A stretch of 64,000 bases of DNA from Phocoena phocoena (taxonomy: Eukaryota > Chordata > Mammalia > Artiodactyla > Phocoenidae). Below the pieces are notes generated by a model, which was not told where the DNA came from, searched no databases, and saw nothing but the letters and a program-made list of their open reading frames with translations. The DNA is taken from positions 59,481,306 to 59,545,305 of the forward strand of contig NC_089236.1 in NCBI RefSeq assembly GCF_963924675.1. The letters are read 5' to 3'. The translations under genes were made by a program, and so were the position numbers. Below, in pieces: positions 25,994 to 36,850 of the stretch; the stretch's first letter is position 1, and each line of letters starts with the position of its first letter.

Positions 25994-26360
25994 GAAAAAA
26001 AAAAGGTCATGAAATACCTAGGGGTAAGACGCGAATAAAGACACAGACCTACTAGAGCATTGACTTGAGGATATGGGGAGGGGGAAGGGTAAGCTGTGCA
26101 AAGTGAGAGAGTGTCATGGACATATATACACTACCAAACGTAAAATAGATAGCTAGTGGGAAGCAGCCGCATAGCACAGGGAGATCAGCTAGGTGGTTTG
26201 TGACCATCAAGAGGGGTGGGATAGGGAGGGTGGGAGGGAGGGAGACACAAGAGGAAAGAGATATGGGAACATATGTATATGTATAACTGATTCACTTTGT
26301 TATAAAGCAGAAACTAACACACCATTGTAAAGCAATTATACTCCTTTAAATAAAGCTGTT
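25994..26360 (+). other. L1 3'UTR with G-rich tract
   Basis: This is the 3'UTR of the truncated L1. It has G-rich runs at about 26076-26092 and 26213-26246 (gggtgggatagggagggtgg; ggagggaggg) that could form a G-quadruplex on the sense strand, a feature typical of mammalian L1 3'UTRs. Confidence 0.85.
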
Positions 26361-26378
26361 AAAAACAAAACAAAACAG

Positions 26379-28534
26379 TGTTGAATAGATAAGGCTGTGC
26401 TGAAGTCATAGGTTAGTGGAGAATCCACACCAGAGTTTAAATGAGTTTTTCCTTTGTACACTCTCCTTTGTCCTATCCACAGGGCTACCTTTTCTTTGCT
26501 ACACTTTCTAGAGTTTTTGGTTCTTCCACTCATTTCTGTGTTTTGCAACTCTTCAAATATCCCTTGATGTGTTTTTATTAAAGGCAGTCCCAAAATAAAC
26601 AGCTAGTATGTAAAATATAAGGAAGAATTTTCATTAATTATAGCTATTTAACCCACAGTAATCACGTGTTAAAAAAGTTAAATTTAAGTAAATCAAATAG
26701 GATTCTAAAAGGAAGTGGTCATGAAGGAGTAGGGAGTTCAAGTTTCAAAGTTTATTGAAAACCTTTTTACAAGTCTGTGGTATAATTTGAAAATTGAGGC
26801 AGACTTAATGCAACCTTGATGCCTTGAAACATTGTAAGAGATGGTTGTGATATTTGACTTACTAACAATTGTAATTATAATAATTTTCACTATCCATAAC
26901 TATTTTTAAGAAAAACATATGACTCATTTCTCTGCAATGGTTTTTGATGTTGTAAGCCTGACAGAACTATTTTAGAGTGGAAAACACAAACTGAAATTAT
27001 TCAAGAAAAGTTATAATACCCACATACCCACTCAGAAACACACAACATTAAAAAGAATTCAAACAGAATATGAACTCACACTTAAAAATTTTATTCTACT
27101 CTCAATAAGATACATATTACTTTTTTGGTTTTCTCTTGAAGTTTGCCAAATGATGATGTAGGTAAATGAGAACTTTTGTAAATGATTTCTTTCTTATAAA
27201 TTCTCTTTCATTACAGCTGTGATATATCTGTGCTGATATAGAATTACAAGAATGAAATGTCAAAAAAATTTTTTTGAGGAACAAAAACCCTATTTTCCTC
27301 TTCCCCTCCTTTAGGATTTCTATTTAACACAGCAGTGATTTCAGATATCCTGAGATAAATGTTACTGGTATGTATGGACAGAAAAATACTTCCTTCCTAG
27401 TTACAAGATATATCAGCTTGACGTGTGGCGGGGAAAGGGACAGGAAGCAATACAGAAAGGTAAGCGCCACAAAAATTAAATCACAGCCATGCAAGAAAAA
27501 AAAAAAAGAATCAAGGAAGAGTTATGAGTTTCTCTCTGGATTTCAGGCTGTGGGGTCATTCCTCATTCCCTCCTTCAGTTGGGCAATTACTCACTCCAGG
27601 GAGTAAATCCACATGGGGTCAAACCCTGCTGTGTGCAGAAAGAGAATCCCCATAGAGATTCTTTTTTTTTTTCAAAAAGTTCGTACTCTACTTTTTGACT
27701 GAGAGGGAAAAAACCTAACAGTTACCCCAAGGATATTTTAAAAGAAAAATATTTGGCCTATATTGCTTGGAGAAATGTCACTAAAGGGAAAAAAATTAAA
27801 AGTGAAACTTCTCCAATCTCTCTTTAAGCACAGAGATTTCACCTTTTTGTTGATTGCTAGAATCACCTAGAATTCCTTTGAGGTTGAGTGTAAAGTTAAC
27901 CTCTGGATGAAGATAAGAAAAATTCCTGGGAGACAGAACCTAACATCAAAATCTTAACTTTGGACCAAAAATATGCCTATATACACCCAAGACATTCAGA
28001 AATGTGGCATCAAAAATTAATGAATCTTTTATAAAAGCATTTATATAATTTCAGGCTATATTCAATTATTTGAAAACATTGCCTATCACACTTTATGGCA
28101 CGCTACATCTTGTGACTTCTATGATTTTTTTAACTGAAAACTTATTAGAATCAGAATTAATTTTAGAATCTTCTATTTTTCTTTTTCTTGGCTAGTTTGA
28201 ATCTATATCTATTTACTTTGGTGTATGTACTTGGGTGCATGAATGTTCATCTTACAGTTAAATATTTTACTACAGGTGCTAAATTGGCACATTATTTGTC
28301 CTACTCTCAAAAATGTCTTAGACTATTGAAAATTATAACTGAATTGTCCTTTTCTGACAATCTATCAATTTGAGAAAGAAATACTGATTTTTTGCTCTTT
28401 GTGAAATTGTCCAGAACATACTGGTTAGAAACACAAGTAACACAGTATATCTATATACTTTACATGACTTTAACTTGTGCCAATAATCTGATGTATAGTT
28501 CGCTGAGGAAATCCATTTATTAATTATACAAAGT
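26379..28534. other. Unassigned AT-rich sequence
   Basis: No gene or recognisable repeat. Open frames are short. An A run lies near 27496-27509, inside the 78-codon plus-strand frame at 27370-27606. Confidence 0.4.
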
Positions 28535-28624
28535 TATTCATATGGTATTGGATGGCACTTAAGTATTAAATAAAATATAATGCCTTCAAAATTTTATCTG
28601 TGTTATATGAAGACATGAAAGTAA
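28535..28624 (+). repeat. Left arm of a 90-bp inverted duplication
   Basis: This segment equals the reverse complement of 29732-29821 at 87 of 90 positions with no gaps. The mismatches are at 28544, 28565 and 28605. Similarity stops sharply at both ends. The sequence is not any repeat I recognise. Confidence 0.93.
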
Positions 28625-29311
28625 GCTCATTTTTCTCATTCTGTGTTTTTTACTAGTCAGAACATGTAGGTTTGCCCTTTGATACTTAGTTTCACACCTC
28701 ATCTGTCTGCTGATTATTTTAGAAAGTAGATATTACTTAATGACCCAAGAGAATTTTGCCCCTATGCCTGGAATGTGATTTATTTTTCTCCAAGAGTAAT
28801 AATTTACCAAAATATGAGCAGGTACTAGGGTCCATCATAATGAATTGATTTTATGGATGTTGAGAGGTGATATTTTGACAGCCAAATAAATTTTCCCATG
28901 TGTTGATGGAACATATAAAAATTCAATTTCTTTCTGCTTAGCTATTGATTTTACTCCAATCTTTTAGGGCCTGGATAATAATTAGTCTTTTATCTATTAC
29001 TTGGTAGTTAACAAAGCAAAATTTGTAATTAAAAACCTCTGGCATATCAAGAAATATACACTATCTTTTTATTCTAATTGACTTGTATTCATTTAACTTA
29101 TTGATTTAACTGTATTTTACTGAGTGACCATATATCAACTATATTTTACTGTATTTTACTGAGTGATACGTCCAAGGCAAGCAGTGTGACAAGTATCTAT
29201 TGTTTGCAGATGACTCTGAAGCATTACTTACCAAAATGGAATTTAAGAACTCATGGGAAGTTAACAAAAAATAGAATGTAATAAACTCCAAAATAAAGAT
29301 ATATAGAAACA
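28625..29311. other. Unassigned spacer between inverted arms
   Basis: AT-rich and non-coding as far as I can see. It contains two direct copies of ctgtattttactgagtga (29110-29127 and 29149-29166) with a 39-bp period. Confidence 0.5.
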
Positions 29312-29668
29312 TCTCAGTCAGCTCATGCTGCCATAATGAAATACCATAGACCAGGTGGCTTACACAATAGGAAAGTATTTTCTTACAGGTCTGGAGGGTG
29401 GGAAGTCCAAGACAAAGATGCCAGCTGATTCCATTCCTGGCTTGCAGGTGGCCATATTCTCACTGTGCCCTCACATGGAGGAGAGAGAAAAAGCTCTGTT
29501 CTCTCTTCCTCTTCTTATAAGGACACTAATCCCATCATAGGGGCCCCATCTTCACACCTTATTTAAATCTAATTACCTTCCAAAAGCCTCACTTCCAAAT
29601 ATCCTCACATTGGGGGTTAGGGCTTCACCATATGAATTTTGGGTAATTTCTACATTCAGTCCACAACA
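29312..29668 (-). mobile_element. MaLR (MST/MLT1-type) LTR
   Basis: The reverse strand of a MaLR LTR is clear: 'atgaaataccatagaccagg', 'ggaagtccaagacaaagatg', 'cttcttataaggacactaat', 'tccaaatatcctcacattgg' and an end 'atttctacattcagtccaca' occur in the consensus order. There is no internal region, so this is a solo LTR. It lies inside the spacer of the inverted duplication. Confidence 0.85.
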
Positions 29669-29731
29669 AGTTACTGTGGGATCCCAGAAAAAGGAATATC
29701 TAATTCTGCTTACCAACTCTTCATACACGTT

Positions 29732-29821
29732 TTACTTTCATGTCTTCATACAACACAGATAAAATTTTGAAGGCATTATATTTTATTTAAAACTTAAGTG
29801 CCATCCAATACTATATGAATA
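29732..29821 (-). repeat. Right arm of a 90-bp inverted duplication
   Basis: Reverse-complement partner of 28535-28624, 97% identical and gap-free. The spacer between the arms is 1,107 bp. Confidence 0.93.
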
Positions 29822-29928
29822 TCCAAAGTCTTTCAAAGAAAAACTAGGATTTCATAAATAGATTACTAAAGAAATTTGAAAACAGATTAATACCAGAGTT
29901 ATGAAATTTCCATAAAAAATGACACTGA

Positions 29929-30118
29929 GGGCTTCCCTGGTGGCGCAGTGGTTGAGAGTCTGCCTGCCGATGCAGGGGACACGGGTTCGTGCCCCGGTCC
30001 AGGAAGATCCCACATGCCGCGGAGCGGCTGGGCCCGTGAGCCATGGCTGCTGAGCCTGCACGTCCGGAGCCTGTGCTCCACAACGGGAGAGGCCACAACA
30101 GTGAGAGGCCCGCATACC

Positions 30119-30153
<35 letters not shown>
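29929..30153 (+). mobile_element. Young CHR-2-like SINE with long A tail
   Basis: The sense copy starts with the tRNA-derived head (gggcttccctggtggcgcag). It carries an A-box-like tggcgcagtgg and a B-box-like gggttcgtgcc, then the CHR body and about 33 consecutive A residues (30121-30153). The target-site duplication aaaaaatgacactgag occurs at 29914-29929 and again at 30148-30163. The intact tail and perfect duplication point to recent insertion. The 129-codon minus-strand frame across it is not a gene. Confidence 0.96.
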
Positions 30154-30155
<2 letters not shown>

Positions 30156-31564
30156 ACACTGAGGGCTCCCTTTCAAGAAGTTCCCACCACTCTTACCCAT
30201 GCATAAATAGTTCTTGATGCCCCAAATTATCATGATTCCTTGAACATTTTACATAGTATCATATATGTTCCATTCGTGCATTTAATTCTTTCTATATGGA
30301 TATTAGGTCATTCTGGGTGTGCCCCAGCCTCCTTCTGATTCCAAAGCATTCAGCTTTTCAAAATTTTTTGGTTTCATATCCTCAATATATGGAATCTAAG
30401 TAGTTTTTAACAGTAAAGAGTTCATTAGTAACTAACTTTAAACTAAAAATATCAGTGATATATTAAAAACAGTTCATAATGAATGGAATTTTGACTGCAT
30501 GCATTGTGACATGTGTTGCTATTTATCCTAGAGACCAACATAATTAATCACTTACTAGTTAGGAGCTTCATTACTTAGTACATGCATCACTGTCTATTTA
30601 TGTATTAAAGAATTGCATTAACATTAGTGGTTATCATTTGCTACTAAAAGTAACGCTTGGTTATTAACTGACAAACTAAGTAAAAGCAATAGTACAAAGT
30701 AAATTAGTATTTAATTACCAAAAATATTAAATATCAAAATATCCATCACTTCAAAATACATATTGAATGGAACTATCATTTGACTTAAATAAGGAACACA
30801 GCTGCTATTTTACAGGAAACAGCTAAACTCAGGGAAGTGGTTGTAATCTGTAGCTAAATATTTATGTTATATCTGGATATGGTCTCTTTCTTTTTCTCCA
30901 CTCATATATAGCGGTTTGGACAATCTCCCAAATAGAAAATATTATTATTAAAGCTTACTATGTACCTAGAACTAAGAAGTATTAGCTTTGTTTCAGAACT
31001 TAGAACCCAATGAGGATCCTACATTGTGTCCGGTGGAGGGGAGGGGAGATTGGGTGAATCAGTCCCACAGTAAACTTTCAAGTCAATGTTTCTCTTAGTC
31101 CTGCTTAGACAATAAATAAACTATGCCTTTTACTTATTGACCTGTACTGTATATTATAATCTTGTTTAAATGCTTGGATAACTACCTCTTCTCTATGTAA
31201 ATTCATGCACTGTTTGCATGCCTGGTTCTCTGATTCTCCAGAAAATGGATTTACTTTTGCTCTACTATTATCTTCTTTGATTAGACCATCTCTTCTGATA
31301 TTAGTAAAGTTTCTAGAGTCACTCTGCTTGCATATTTAAATATAGTTTCAAATGTTATTATTTATTGGCCCAACTATTGCTGAAATACAATTTACGTAAC
31401 ATTCATTTTCATTTCAAAATATCCCTTGTCATCTGTGTGTTTGTTTCCTGAATTGTATACTGGGTGAAAACTAGTTGAGCTGTTATTGCATCTTGCTCTG
31501 CTGACTGGTAACTAATCTTACTAACCATCTCTTCTCCAGTCACTGGCTTCAAACAAATTTTCCG
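30154..31564. other. Unassigned AT-rich sequence
   Basis: No gene or nameable repeat was found. Confidence 0.4.
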
Positions 31565-31581
31565 TTCATCTCTAAGTATTA

Positions 31582-31928
31582 TTTTTTTTAATATATTTAT
31601 TTATTTTTGGCTGCATTGGGTCTTTGTTGCTGCATGCAGGCTTTCTCTAGTTGCGCCAAGCAGGGGCTATTCTTCATTGTGGTGCGCAGGCTTCTCATTG
31701 TGGTGGCTTCTCTTGTTACAGAGCACAGGCTCTAGGAGCACGGGCTTTGGTAGTTGTAGCATGTAGGCTCAGTAGCTGTGGCTTGTGGGCTCTAGAGAGC
31801 AGACTCAGTAGTTGTGACACACAGGCTTAGTTGCTCCACGGCATGTGGGAACTTCCTGGACCAGAGCTCGAACCCTTGTCCCATGCATTGGCAGGCAGAT
31901 TCTTAACCACTGCACCACCAGGGAAGCC
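31582..31928 (-). mobile_element. CHR-1-like SINE
   Basis: This is the longer SINE form. An antisense A/T-rich tail (tttatttatttttggctgca) leads into a body with repeated 'ggctcagtag' modules, and the antisense head ends in accaccagggaagcc. The flanking duplications at 31565-31581 and 31929-31945 match at 16 of 17 positions. CpG decay is strong, consistent with greater age than the CHR-2-like copies. Confidence 0.92.
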
Positions 31929-31945
31929 TTCATGTCTAAGTATTA

Positions 31946-34900
31946 AGAGAAAATATCTGTCTTTTTTTCCTGGTAGACATAATAGACTTCACACAAAAAG
32001 AAAATTATGGTGATAAACTTTTTGTTTGATATGGTGTTTGAACTTACTACTTTTTCAAAGAATCCTAATTTTCCATTCCAAGCTATAAGATAAAGGGACA
32101 AATACAACTCTACTTAATCAGTTGAATCAGAAGCATATGCTTTCATTTTAGTTAAATGAGAAGAAAGGTTAATCTTCACACTTCTAAATCCTCTCTGATA
32201 TACTAGGAGTTACATTTACACAATGCAAACACAAACAAGGGTAAATTGGAAAATTTGGTCATAAAGGCTATCAACTTTCAAGATGATTCCAAAAATTGTT
32301 TTTGAAAAATAAATATAAAAGTAATCAAATGAACTCTCCATAGCTATTTGTAGTTTTGTATTCTTGTAGTCTGGTACAGCTTATTTGAATAAAATTACTT
32401 CTTAGAAAATTAAACTCAATTCAGTATCAAATAACTAGTTTTAATTATTTTATTTCAATTGATTCACTCTAAACATATAAATTCATTCTAAATCAAAAGA
32501 GGTTATGAAATATTGAGTTACTGTTTAACCAAAATGCCTAATAATAAATTATATTTTTATTTGTGGTTATAATTGTTTATAGTTAGATTTCATATTTGAT
32601 ATCTTTCATATATATTTCAAATAGATATATGTATACATATTTTTAATTATAAAAGATATAATATTTGAATGTCTTTTAACATTTTTGAAATATTCAACAC
32701 TTAAAATTTTATTTACCAATCCTGTTATGTCTGATGTAGTATGTCTTATAATGCCTTATAGCAGGTATTATGTTTTATTTCAAAACATATTAATGAGTTT
32801 GGGAAAACAAATGTACATATTTGACTTCCTATGCATTTATTAATATATTTATAAATTTTTGGTATTCACAATTCAAAGTGACAATCAGTTTGACTCAGAA
32901 TATTTTTCAAAATAGAGTAATAAAGTGATTCATTTTTACTTATTCTCTAAGTCATTAATATGTTCCCTCACAAAAAGTTTAATCTAAAATAATCTTATTA
33001 GAGCAGCTACTGATACAGTTATTGAAATATAAATAATTTCCTCCCCAAATCCTCAGTATATTTTTCCTGACAGCTGTACTGAATTAAACAATTAAAGTAA
33101 ATATCAATTAAGTACAAGGAGCAAACAAGTGTTTTTCAAATATGTGTGTAATTGCCATGCTAATCCCCAAGGAATCTCTTTGTTTATGTCTTGCTCTTTT
33201 TCCTCCTTCCAAGAGGACTAAATATTCCTATTGTCCCCATTTTATGTTTTATTTTGAGCTGAAAATTCATTATGTTTCCATGTCTTTATGACTTGATTTT
33301 TATTAGAGATCATTATACTACAGAAAAATAATATATCTCAGAGACAATGCAAGCAGGGTCTACTCAGCCTTGATTACATAGCATTGTGCTTTTAAATTAA
33401 TGTCTGAACACTGAGATCAATTAACATTTTTAAGGAAAATATTTTCTGCACAACAAATTGCATTTAAATTGTCTTGTGGGTAGTTCATTGTCATAAAGTA
33501 TAATTTAAAAAAATTCTTATCACTGCTTGGTTATGATGAAATGGAAAGTCTGATAAACATTAACCCCTATAAACAGATAAGAAAATAGGAAATGAAAGTT
33601 CTCTCTAAGGTGCTGAAATGTTTTAGGATAGATTTTCATGCCAGATGATAATGTAATGACATAAACTAAGGCAGAATGATTAAGGGATAATAAAGGGAAA
33701 ATAATAGTGTCAGTTTGTGCCTTGAGTCTCTGGAACGTCTTGCACAATGGCTACAATAACTTTTTCTCAGACAGTAGTAACTCTAAAACAAAAATCAAAC
33801 AAAGAGTACTCTTTTCAGATGGATAAGATCAAGTATAACTATATTTCATCTACTGGATCAGAGAATAAAACTCTGTTGAGAAAATAAAAACAAAATGACT
33901 TTAACTACCTATATTTGAGTTCAAATTGAGAAACAACGCTTGGTCCTAGGCTCCACGTACAGATGTTTCAAACAAATTTGGGAAGTTATAAACAACCTCA
34001 GGAAATGGACACCTTAGCTTTTCACATCAAACTTATCTTCATATTTGAATCACAAACTGCAGTTCTGATTATAATCATTAAAAATGCTTTTCCTCTGGCC
34101 ACATGTGTAGATACTGAGAGCAACCCTAAGGATGATGGTAGATGATAGACTCTGTGAAATTATATGAGTTTCAGGCCAGTGACAGTCTAGAGTTGGCTTC
34201 CAGTGCAAGCATTTAGAACTCAACCTTAAGGAAAAATAGCATCTCTTTCACCTAAGATGAAAGTAAATAAAACATCCAAAAATTAAGAAGCAGAACTAAA
34301 AGAATAAATGCCCATAAAACAGCAACATATTGTCTAGAACTGACATAGAACACACCATGTTATCATTGGCACCAGAGTTCAGGAAGTGCAGATGTTGTCT
34401 GGAACACTGGAGACATTTAAAATGTCAATCTTTGGGGAAAAGCTTTTAAAAAGCCCATTTATACACTTGTCACGTGTTGATCATATTTATTTATAACATG
34501 CATCTGGGCAGTGTCACATTTTGTAACTTCCCTTAGCAAACACACAATGTTGTTAGCTCTTCTTGGCCTAATCAAATAGATATATGTTGATCTTTTTAGT
34601 AGGGGCTTGGTAACTTTTCAACAATACATAAGTATGTGAGTACCGAATTTGATTAAATTGTATTGTTAAATGTGTAAATGAATATATGCCAATATATAAT
34701 TAAATAGAAATACTGAATACATGTATATTTTAAAAAACTGATCTGAAATCTGAATGATGAAGTTTAATATTTCACCAGAAAAATTGGAATTTTAGAGAAA
34801 AATATATTATTGAGGAGTCAGTAGCATACAAGAAATATTTTGCTACAAAAATAAAAGCAATATCATATCACTGTAGATATAAATACTAAAATAGCAGTTA

Positions 34901-35186
34901 TTTTAAATATAATTGTATTTTTTAGTCACATGGATGCTAAAATGGAAAGTTCAGTGGTGACAAAAAGACCTGAGTTAGAATCACAGGTCTGTCATTAACA
35001 TGCTTCTATAAAACTTGACAATTTAAGTCTCTGTAATTCAGGATTATTATTTTAAATGGTAATGAGAATTCTAACCTCAAACATTTTTTTGTGAGCAATT
35101 CATGAGTTAATGTAAGAGAAAAGTCCTAGAGGCTGATGAACATGCCAGAGCATGTGTGTGTTTCCCCTTGCAAATATATAATGCTG
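31946..35186. other. Unassigned AT-rich sequence (3.2 kb)
   Basis: This is the longest stretch of the window without a recognised repeat or gene. It is very AT-rich, and the open frames of 60-75 codons within it have no features I recognise. Diverged ancient repeats may be present below my detection limit. Confidence 0.4.
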
Positions 35187-35203
35187 CCTTAAATCACTTT
35201 TTA

Positions 35204-35548
35204 TCTCATTTTTTAAAAATAAATTTATTTATTTATTTATTTTTGGCCGTGTTAGGTGTTTATTGCAGTGCGCGGGCTTTCTCTAGCTGCGGCGAGCAGA
35301 GGCTACTCTTCATTGCGGTGCGCTGGCTTCTCTTGTTGCAGAGCACGTGCTCTAGGCACACGGGCTTCAGTAGTTGTGGCACACAGGCTCAGTAGTTGTG
35401 GCTTGCAGGCTCTAGAGCGCAGGCTCAGTAGTTGTGGCGCACATGCTTAGCTGCTCTGTGACATGTGAGATCTTCCCAGACCAGGGCTCGAACCCGTGTC
35501 CCCGCACTGGCAGGTGGATTCTTAACCACTGCACCACCGGGGAAGTCC
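35204..35548 (-). mobile_element. CHR-1-like SINE
   Basis: A (TTTA)n-type tail is followed by the long CHR body and an antisense head ending in accaccggggaagtcc. The duplication ttaaatcacttttta (35189-35203) recurs at 35549-35563 with one mismatch. It retains more CpGs than the copy at 31.6 kb. Confidence 0.93.
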
Positions 35549-35563
35549 TTAGATCACTTTTTA

Positions 35564-36159
35564 ATAAAATTACTTAATAAACATAATAAACGTAAAATTA
35601 AATTGAAGAGGTTTAAAATAATCCCATGCATGCATACATAGTAGAAAACAAATTATTAAAATGAAAATCCAGAAAAATAGTTGCTTTATTTTTACTCACT
35701 CTTTATACAACTTCTCCCATATCATTTTGTATGTAGGAATCATAAAGGACTAATTAAATTATGTATTTCTCCTTAATATTAATTTTCAAATACAACACAT
35801 AAAGTAAATAAAATATTCACTATGAAATATTATTATATGAAATATAATGCACAAAAATGCATTGTATTTCAATTTTTAAGCATGGTGTTTCTTTGCATCA
35901 TTTCCCCCTTGAAAGTTGCCACTTAACACTACTGAGACATTGTATCTGTGGAATATATGTCTAATGGGTGCATTTTAGAGAGATATGCATCAAAACCTTA
36001 ACAGACTAGAGAAATTTTGGCTCTATCAATATTCCAACTGACTTTCTCATAGACATTAATAAGCTGCTTCTGTTATGTATATTGATATGCAAAGAGCCAA
36101 AATTTCCATGACACTTTGAATGAAAATAACAAAGTGGGAGAAACTATCCTACTAGAAAC
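35564..36159. other. Unassigned AT-rich sequence
   Basis: Nothing identifiable before the ERV-L remnant. Confidence 0.4.
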
Positions 36160-36850
36160 CAATGAATACGTGGGGGTAGTTTAGAACACTTGCATGCGGG
36201 GAAGGCAAACCCATAACCAGTGTAAGTGTCTATTTCAGTAAGTACAGAATGCTGCTCCTTCCATAATGGAAGCAGTCCAGTGTAATCAATCTGCTGTCAG
36301 GTGGCTGGCCAGTCACCAGGAGATGGGTAACTTATTAGGGGCTGAGTGTTGGTCTTTACTGCTGACAGATTATTCACTCAGCATTTGGCCTTGGTGAGTG
36401 GACGTTCATCTTGCTGGGTCCCTGCATAACTTCCATTCCTGCCACCATGGCCACTTGGTTCATGAACCCATTGGACAACAACAGAGATGGCTGAGGAAAG
36501 AGGCTGACAGGTATCCACAAAGTAGGATCACCCTAGCCATTTGATTATTAAAATTCTTCTCTGCTGAGTTCACCTTGTGGTGAGCATTCACAAAGGTCAC
36601 AAATATCTTCATGGTTTTTTCCCATTCAGAGTCATTGCACATATCTCTTTCCCAAATTTCTTTGTCACCAGTTCTTCAAACATGTTTCTTCCAAGTCCCT
36701 TTTCCAGCCAAGCCCATAAATCAATATATATTTTCACATCTGGCCATTTTTCTTTCAAAGCAAACAACTAGAGTAAACCAGGCTCGAATCTTCTCCTCAC
36801 CTGTCAACTGATCATAGGAATGTTCCCTGAGATACTAAGGGTAGGCTGGG
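36160..36850 (-). pseudogene. ERV-L pol remnant (RNase H end and integrase)
   Basis: On the minus strand the sequence keeps the order of an endogenous retrovirus-L pol gene. The end of the RNase H region lies at 36460-36642 (a frame containing IFVTFVNAHHKVNSAE). The start of the integrase core lies near 36170-36310, where the reverse strand reads QIDYTG and then DTYTGYGFAF in one frame. Stops and frameshifts interrupt it and no start is present. No gag, env or LTR was identified next to it. ERV-L elements are ancient and non-infectious in mammals, and this fragment is an inert relic. Confidence 0.75.

Larger units (their letters stand above)
23061..26378 (+). mobile_element. 5'-truncated L1 retrotransposon
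   Basis: The copy begins abruptly inside ORF2, between the endonuclease and RT domains (cagttctaagagggaagttt at 23061-23080). It runs through ORF2 and a complete 3'UTR to the end 'aaataaagctgttaaaaac' with a short A-rich tail at about 26360-26376. ORF1, the 5'UTR and the endonuclease are absent, as expected from incomplete target-primed reverse transcription. The RT region missing from the L1 at 6.8 kb is present here. I could not establish a clear target-site duplication, although A-rich sequence containing 'acag' occurs at both ends. Confidence 0.93.

Noticed and set aside
23040..26380. Target-site duplication for the plus-strand L1
   Set aside because: Both ends are A/C-rich with 'acag', but no match longer than expected by chance could be aligned.
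29110..29166. Two copies of an 18-bp word as a satellite
   Set aside because: Only two units exist; this is a simple local duplication and not an array.
29929..30000. Possible tRNA genes at SINE heads
   Set aside because: A- and B-box-like motifs are present because the SINE derives from a tRNA, but no complete cloverleaf with acceptor stem is formed.
29844..30233. Open frames of 60-130 codons in every CHR-2 SINE (also at 5.8, 13.8, 42.8, 44.0, 51.3 and 61.7 kb)
   Set aside because: The same peptide words recur in each SINE copy in several frames. They come from the low-stop, GC-rich SINE body and are not proteins.
31582..31928. CTCF site in SINE heads (gcgccaccagggaagccc)
   Set aside because: The word resembles the CTCF core but lacks the GGC block at its centre, so it is at best a half-match.
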